Assembly (NCBI GenBank): GCA_011763485.2
Contig: JAANSK020285823.1
Location: 1-20,288 of the forward strand
Direction of reading: 5' to 3'
DNA length: 20,288 bases
From: Isoetes engelmannii
Lineage: Eukaryota; Streptophyta; Lycopodiopsida; Isoetales; Isoetaceae
The position numbers were made by a program, and so were the translations under genes. This document shows, in pieces, positions 16,157 to 20,288 of the stretch (position 1 is its first letter; the number at the start of each line of letters is the position of its first letter). The notes under the pieces are model-generated. The model was not told where the DNA came from. It saw only the letters and a program-made list of their open reading frames with translations, and ran no database searches.

Positions 16157-16853
16157 TCACTGAGAGGATCTTGTGATGTAAGCTAAGAGGAAGATGAAGT
16201 AGGAGGAGGTGGTGCTGCAGAAATAACTTGAGAAGAAGGCACAATAGCTAGTGCAGAAGTAGACGGAGGACATAATGGTACTACAAGACATGCAAATGAA
16301 GTAGTAGGTGTATAACATGCCGTAGAAGCAATTGGGAGCCATAGACAAAAGTCCACCAGATCTATAAATAGTAAGAGACTCGACACTGGAAAATATCTTA
16401 GCAAGCTCTGGTCCATTAAGCAGACATAATTTGTATTTGAAGAAGAGATGATCACTCTTAACCATAACTGATAGAGGCATAGAAACACCAGCAGAAGAGA
16501 CACAAATTCGAGGACAATTAACAATAGAATGGGCGAGATGCATGCTCAAATCATTAGCAATAGCAATCATGAATTTTGAAAGTTGCAATTCAAGAGGGAA
16601 ATCCTCCAATGCAAGCCAACAAGATATGCACAATGCACTGACTTACTAGGCAAAAATCCAGGAGATAAACCTGATATAGAACATAATGTCCCCAAAGAGG
16701 ATCAACACCACACTCTGCCAGCCTATCAACTGCAAGTGAGAAGTCAAACATGACTAAAAAGAAATTATTCTCCTTATCCAAGACATTCAAAGATGCATAC
16801 TGAGGAAGGCCTAGTCTCTGCAGATGATGTTCTACCCCAAAACACCAAAACAA
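16157..16853 (-). mobile_element. LINE ORF1-like (DUF4283-like) remnant
   Basis: Read on the minus strand, the upstream part (16590-16853) holds FLVMFDFSLAVDRLAECGV followed by G-HYVLYQVYLLDF. The overlapping next frame (16157-16633) holds WLALEDFPLELQLSKFMIAI, then a PRICVSSAGVSMPLSVMV block and FFKYKL. These match the order of DUF4283 proteins encoded by plant L1 ORF1: an F-x-F strand, W-(L/V)-x-L-x-x-(L/F)-P-L-x-x-W, a helix with I/A-G-x-x-L, then (A/P)RICVE-x-DLSKPLP and a YE strand. The family match spreads over two frames, so the copy is broken at least once. No zinc knuckle remains. A host DUF4283 gene is the alternative. Confidence 0.45.
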
Positions 16854-17015
16854 TTTTTGACATAAAAAAACAGTCCAGTGAAATGGAAAATAATTGCACG
16901 GGACACAATATTTTGCATACGGGTGCTTTTTTGCTTAACCTACCCAACTTTTTGAAGTTCTAGCACCTTACCAGCACCTAAATTAACGAGCACGGACGGG
17001 CTCTTGATGGCCTCG
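16854..17015. other. Spacer
   Basis: A/T-rich, nothing supported. Confidence 0.4.
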
Positions 17016-17067
17016 TGACGTGTTTGACGGGACGTACTGACGGGTACTGACGGGTTCAATTCTGACG
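17016..17067. promoter_or_regulatory. Cluster of five TGACG motifs (as-1-like)
   Basis: TGACG occurs at 17016, 17025, 17038, 17048 and 17063, all on the + strand within 52 bp, and includes two exact tandem copies of TACTGACGGG (17035-17054). Pairs of TGACG are the binding core of plant TGA-class bZIP factors. The cluster lies about 180-235 bp before the proposed start of the coiled-coil gene at 17251, a position that suits a promoter. A simple tandem repeat without function is the alternative. Confidence 0.4.
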
Positions 17068-17250
17068 GTTATCCATTTCTGATGGCGAACCATTCCTCTC
17101 TAATTCTACAGTAGGATCATCATAGGCATTTTCGCGCGCAAGCACTTTACCTTGCATATGAGCTCTTGAACAAACTTCAGAATCAAGCTTTCTAAATTTC
17201 AACTCTGTTTTGATCCTTTGCAATTCTGGCAGCTCCTTTGCAATTCTACC

Positions 17251-18079
17251 ATGAGTTCTCCCCCAGGCGCCAGAGGTATCTTATTTTTTGTTTTCTTTCT
17301 TCAGAAACCGTTTGTGCTTCCACTTTTTTTTAATGCAAAGTATTCCAATGTAAGTGTTTTTTAATTTTTCAGCTGCAGCCAGCAAGAACACAATATGAAT
17401 TTGCTGAGTTTCGGAATGTGGAGTCGGAAGGAAGAAAACCAAGTGAAATCAAGTCAAAAGAGGTTTCAAATGCTGATTTCTTATTTGTTTTTGAGGTTCC
17501 TTTGAGGTCCGGGAAGATCAACATCAAGGAGATCAAGCCAGCATTCGAGCATAAGTTTAATGAACTCCTTCGAGAAGTTTACCAGAATGGCCCTACCAAC
17601 AATGAGGTGAGGACTAGATTTGCAAGAGCCTTTGTATGGCAGAACACCCCTAAGGTTTTGGCTGACCCCGAAAAATATAAGGTAAATTGGGCATCTTTAG
17701 CAGCAGAACCCACAGATTTTCTGTAGTTCATTGTAAGGATTCTGAAGTTAATTGTTTTGAAGTTAATCTCAATGTGATTATCAATCATATTAGAAGTCTG
17801 TCAGACATGCAAAAGAAAGCTAAAGAAGATATTAAAGGAAAAAAGGAAGCTTTGTTGAAGTTAGAAGGTGCCATGAATTGTGCTGATGCTACTTGCAAGT
17901 TACTGTACGCACAGATTTCAGAGAAGAAGAAAGCCATTAAGCTTTACAGTGCTGATTTGCCTAACAACCAAGCTTTGGTTGAATATTTGAAGAAGGAAGA
18001 AGCAAATTTAATGGATTTACTGTCTACAACTATTGGGAGTGCTAACATTGCTGATCTAGAAAAGTTAAAGATAAGATAA
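17251..18079 (+). CDS. Unrecognised protein with C-terminal coiled coil, three-exon model
   Basis: I do not recognise the family. The long open frames at 17373-17681 and 17738-18079 read as real protein. A model that joins them is 17251-17275, 17383-17681 and 17738-18079, giving about 221 residues from MSSPPGAR. The N-terminal part contains YEFAEFRNVESEGRKP, ADFLFVFEVPLRSGKINIKE, then a charged helical part and FVWQNTPKVLADPEKYK, which suggests a small alpha/beta fold. From about residue 125 the protein is helical and charged (MQKKAKEDIKGKKEALLKLE, SEKKKAIKLY, EYLKKEEANLMDLL), a likely coiled coil. Intron 2 is only 56 bp in this model; another in-frame acceptor near 17817 would make it about 138 bp. 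The frames are convincing as protein; the exon joints are tentative. It may be a host gene or part of a mobile element. Confidence 0.45.
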
Positions 18080-18145
18080 GATAGTATTTTTAACGTCGCG
18101 CCACAAAGGCAGCATCCAATTGGACATGCGACGGCGAGTACAAAG

Positions 18146-18211
18146 GGGACCGAAGTCCTGAAGCAGTACAAAAGGGACCGAAGTCCTTAAACAGAACAGG
18201 GACCGAAGTCC
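18146..18211 (+). repeat. Three short hairpin repeats GGGACCGAAGTCC
   Basis: The 13-base unit occurs exactly at 18146-18158, 18174-18186 and 18199-18211. Each can fold as a GGAC/GTCC stem around a CGAA loop; the third copy extends to a full GGGAC/GTCCC stem. Spacers are 15 and 12 bases and share CAGTACAAAA or CAGAACA. The array lies 67 bp after the stop of the coiled-coil frame, so it could be in its 3' UTR. Confidence 0.8.
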
Positions 18212-18310
18212 CAAAAGAGCATATCTAACATTTGTGCTATATACATTTGCAGTTTATCATTATGTATCTAAGAATATCCCAACCATGGATCGTCAGGCCA
18301 CTGGTCACGA

Positions 18311-18715
18311 ATGATCGCAGCACACATTTCTGCTATGCAATTTTCAGCTCGAGGTAAGAAGGATCTCAAAGTTCACATGGGTGTTTATGATCTGCCTCGA
18401 GATCAGTTTGCTGAAAGGTGTGAAGGTTGTGGTTTGAGTTTTAGCTCTGATTACAGTTTTCTTATCAAGTTAGCATGTGACCATAAATTTCATGTTTGCT
18501 GCTTTGGTTCTGTCTTGGATACTATGCATTGTACAATGGCAGGTTGTGGGATAGAAGTACCAGACAAGCTGCAGCAAGAACTTGGTTACTTTAAATCAGA
18601 TGAACTTGAAGTATCCGAGGAGTATAAAGAGTCTTCTGAAGAAGATGTGAAGGTGACAAAGGTCACAAAGGTGAAAGGAAAAGGTAAAGACATGGCACTT
18701 GGGGTAGAAGCATGA
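18311..18715 (+). CDS. Unrecognised small protein with RING-like zinc motif
   Basis: A 134-residue frame opens at a true ATG. It contains CEGC (37-40), then C56-D-H58-K-F-H61-V-C-C64, then C74 and C79. This spacing, C-x2-C-x15-C-x-H-x2-H-x2-C-x9-C-x4-C, follows the cross-brace order of RING-H2 fingers, except that the last pair is C-x4-C instead of C-x2-C. A RING finger would suggest ubiquitin-ligase activity, but the odd last pair means only zinc binding is safely inferred. The C-terminal third is acidic (SDELEVSEEYKESSEED), then lysine-rich (KVKGKGKDM), and looks disordered. No membrane segment is visible. The frame may belong to a longer spliced gene, since the neighbouring frames share its unusual makeup. 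I recognise no named family. Confidence 0.45.
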   Translation: MIAAHISAMQFSARGKKDLKVHMGVYDLPRDQFAERCEGCGLSFSSDYSFLIKLACDHKFHVCCFGSVLDTMHCTMAGCGIEVPDKLQQELGYFKSDELEVSEEYKESSEEDVKVTKVTKVKGKGKDMALGVEA

Positions 18716-18932
18716 AAGGGTGGATAAAAAAAGGCCCATATTTTACATTTACATTGGTTGAATGTAGGCAGATGTAAGGCAGATGCAGGGCCCATCTTTT
18801 AAATTTAATGCAGACGATATGTGGAACCTAATGTCATGTAGAACATCATGGTATAGGACGTCATGTAGAACCTCTTATTTTCCCCCTAACTACACTAATA
18901 TTTTGTACAGCTTATTACATTATACAAGAAAT

Positions 18933-19348
18933 ATGAGACACCCTTTTGTGCTTCTACCCCTTGATAAGGGTGAGGATTCCAACACTGTTGCAACTGAGTA
19001 TGCCAAGCCTATGTTTAAAGATTTTGTTGCTAAGAGGAAAGGCAAGAAGAAGATTCTTAGGAGCAACAAGAAAGCAAGATCAGGAAGTCACTCAAGTCCT
19101 AAGACTGTAACTAGTCCTAAACGTGAGATCCCAGTAACTACTGTTATCCAGGTTCTCCACTTACACCAGCTTCTTCTGTTACAGCTCCAGCAGATGAGGA
19201 ACCTACTCCTGCAAAGTCACCATTGGGTTCAGATATCCAATCTGATGAGGAAAACCTTACTCTAGCAGAGAAGTTTATGAAGAGGCTAGATAAGCAGGCT
19301 GCAAGCGTTGCATGCTTAAGTCAAATTTATGTTTTGAAACAATCTTGA
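18933..19348 (+). pseudogene. Unrecognised basic, low-complexity coding piece
   Basis: From the ATG at 18933 the frame reads MRHPFVLLPLDKGEDSN, then FKDFVAKRKGKKKILRSNKK, a lysine-rich stretch like a nuclear localisation signal, and a Ser/Thr/Pro-rich segment. Protein-like sequence goes on to a stop at 19346-19348 in another frame, with TPASSVTAPADEEPTPAKSP and LTLAEKFMKRLDKQAASVAC. The two parts would need splicing or represent a broken gene; no clear intron lies between them. A possible acceptor (TTTTGTACAG, ending 18910) just upstream allows it to be a 3' exon of the RING-like gene. The family is unknown. Confidence 0.3.
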
Positions 19349-19975
19349 AACTATCTTGAAACTTATTTTCAATGTTAACTGCTTTGTCAGTTAAATTTTG
19401 AGTATGATCTGCGACTTTTTGAATATGTGACAGGTCTCTAACTTTTGGAACATGTGAACTACTGTTGAATATGTGACAGGTCTGCAACTTTTTGAATATG
19501 TGACCATGTCTGTAACTTCTTGAATATATGAACTACTGTTGCTTGTTTAAAATTTCTGTACAATGTTTTCTTTAATATTTCAGTGCCCTTGTTTTCTTTA
19601 ATGTTTCAGTTCCCTTGTTTATGTAAAATGTTCTGTATCTGCAACCAATTCTTACAATTCAAATGATATTCTGCAATACTACAAAGGAATGATTTGGTTT
19701 TCTTAATTGCAACCAATTCCAACAATTAGAACCAGATACGCAACCAATTCTTACAATTCAACCTGCAACCAGTTCTTTCGATTCAAACCAAATTCTGCAA
19801 TACCACAAAAAGAATGAAACTTTTCTTTGTTACTGGAATATGAATGTTACATATGAATACAATTTTGTTAGTACTAGCAACGAAAGTATGCTAGTAAAGA
19901 ATTCATTTGGTTCCATTTCTCATTGAAGAACTTGGTGCAGCCTCATCCTCATCTACTAAGCTGTCTGCATATAGA
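19349..19975. repeat. A/T-rich region of degenerate short repeats
   Basis: Three families are visible. TTGAATATGTGACAGGTCTG-like units recur at about 19420-19560 with GAACTACTGTTG between them. TTTCTTTAATRTTTCAGT followed by CCCTTG appears twice near 19568-19620. GCAACCAATTCTTACAATTC-like units occur at 19641, 19709, 19740 and 19765. No coding frame is supported. Local slippage duplication explains them; satellite or MITE ends are alternatives. Confidence 0.6.
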
Positions 19976-20288
19976 CTACTCTTGTGCTCGATCTAAAAGA
20001 TGATCATGAACATCCTTTGGAAGTTTGTATATGTTGTCACTTACGGCTAGCATATCAAAGTAGCACGACATGACCAAGTGGTTGTATGCATTGCATTCTG
20101 GTGCATCTTCAAGCAATTCAAATTCACTTCCTCCTACGAACTCGTAGTACTTACCTGACAACACCACTTCTCTTCTAGCAAATTTAGCACCCCATGCATC
20201 TTTAAAGGCCTTCTCTACAATGTGTTTAGGCTTAGTGCATTTGATGATGTAGAAGTCCACCTGTTCCTTGTTGTTGGCCTCAGATGGT
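19976..20288 (-). CDS. Unrecognised protein, C-terminal part, runs off the right edge
   Basis: The minus-strand frame is open from the window edge to a stop at 19976-19978. It contains VDFYIIKCTKPKHIVEKAF, then DAWGAKFARREVVLSGKYYE, FELLEDAPECNAYNHLVMSC and YKLPKDVHDHLLDRAQE. The regular mix of hydrophobic and charged residues and the absence of stops over 103 codons support real protein. The start lies outside the window; there is no ATG in the visible part, and a GTG at 20258-20260 is only an internal valine. I do not recognise the family. It faces the coiled-coil/RING-like group, from which it is separated by repeats. Confidence 0.45.
   Translation of the reverse strand, partial: PSEANNKEQVDFYIIKCTKPKHIVEKAFKDAWGAKFARREVVLSGKYYEFVGGSEFELLEDAPECNAYNHLVMSCYFDMLAVSDNIYKLPKDVHDHLLDRAQE

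Noticed and set aside
17251-20288. LTR retroelement or virus-derived origin for the unknown cluster
   Set aside because: No reverse transcriptase, integrase, protease or capsid-type motif and no long direct terminal repeats were seen, so this label is not supported.

Overview
The window is nuclear DNA of a land plant, very probably a flowering plant. It holds a many-intron gene with GT-AG junctions and A/T-rich introns, a plant-specific DUF674 fragment, and plant-type LINE and DNA-transposon remains. The exact lineage cannot be read from the sequence.

The one gene that can be named with confidence fills 5330-12119 on the + strand. It is a complete orthologue of the Arabidopsis UBP12/UBP13 ubiquitin-specific proteases (the plant USP7/HAUSP type). 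I could join 32 coding exons, all with GT-AG borders and matching phases, into a 1113-residue protein with no frame break. It has an N-terminal MATH domain, a USP catalytic core with Cys203, His450 and Asp467 in place, and a long C-terminal region of USP7-type ubiquitin-like folds ending in a conserved tail. A CCACGTGG G-box lies about 305 bp upstream of the start codon.

Left flank (1-5000): a LINE reverse-transcriptase 3' fragment (about 600-1620), unrecognised minus-strand open frames (1625-2046), and about 3 kb of A/T-rich spacer with a two-copy 135-bp tandem repeat (3313-3577) and an ATCC-type microsatellite.

Right flank (12700-15060): about 150 bp past the likely polyadenylation region lies a 1.9-kb TIR transposon of PIF/Harbinger type (12715-14603, TTA target duplication). 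It carries a piece of a DUF674 gene (13159-13491), so it is a Pack-type gene-capturing element. Its right terminal repeat is split by a second, 314-bp insertion flanked by a 6-bp CTAGTG duplication. A 139-bp fold-back MITE follows (14915-15053).

Far right (15060-20288): LINE ORF1-like (DUF4283-like) remains on the minus strand (about 16157-16853). A dense cluster of TGACG motifs (17016-17067) precedes a group of open frames I do not recognise: a putative three-exon coiled-coil protein (17251-18079), a RING-like zinc protein (18311-18715), a basic, disordered, NLS-like piece (18933-19348), and an opposing partial frame running off the window (19976-20288). Between the first two lie three short hairpin repeats. 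This group is the least explained part of the window and could be a lineage-specific gene cluster or coding parts of an undescribed mobile element; the sequence does not decide.
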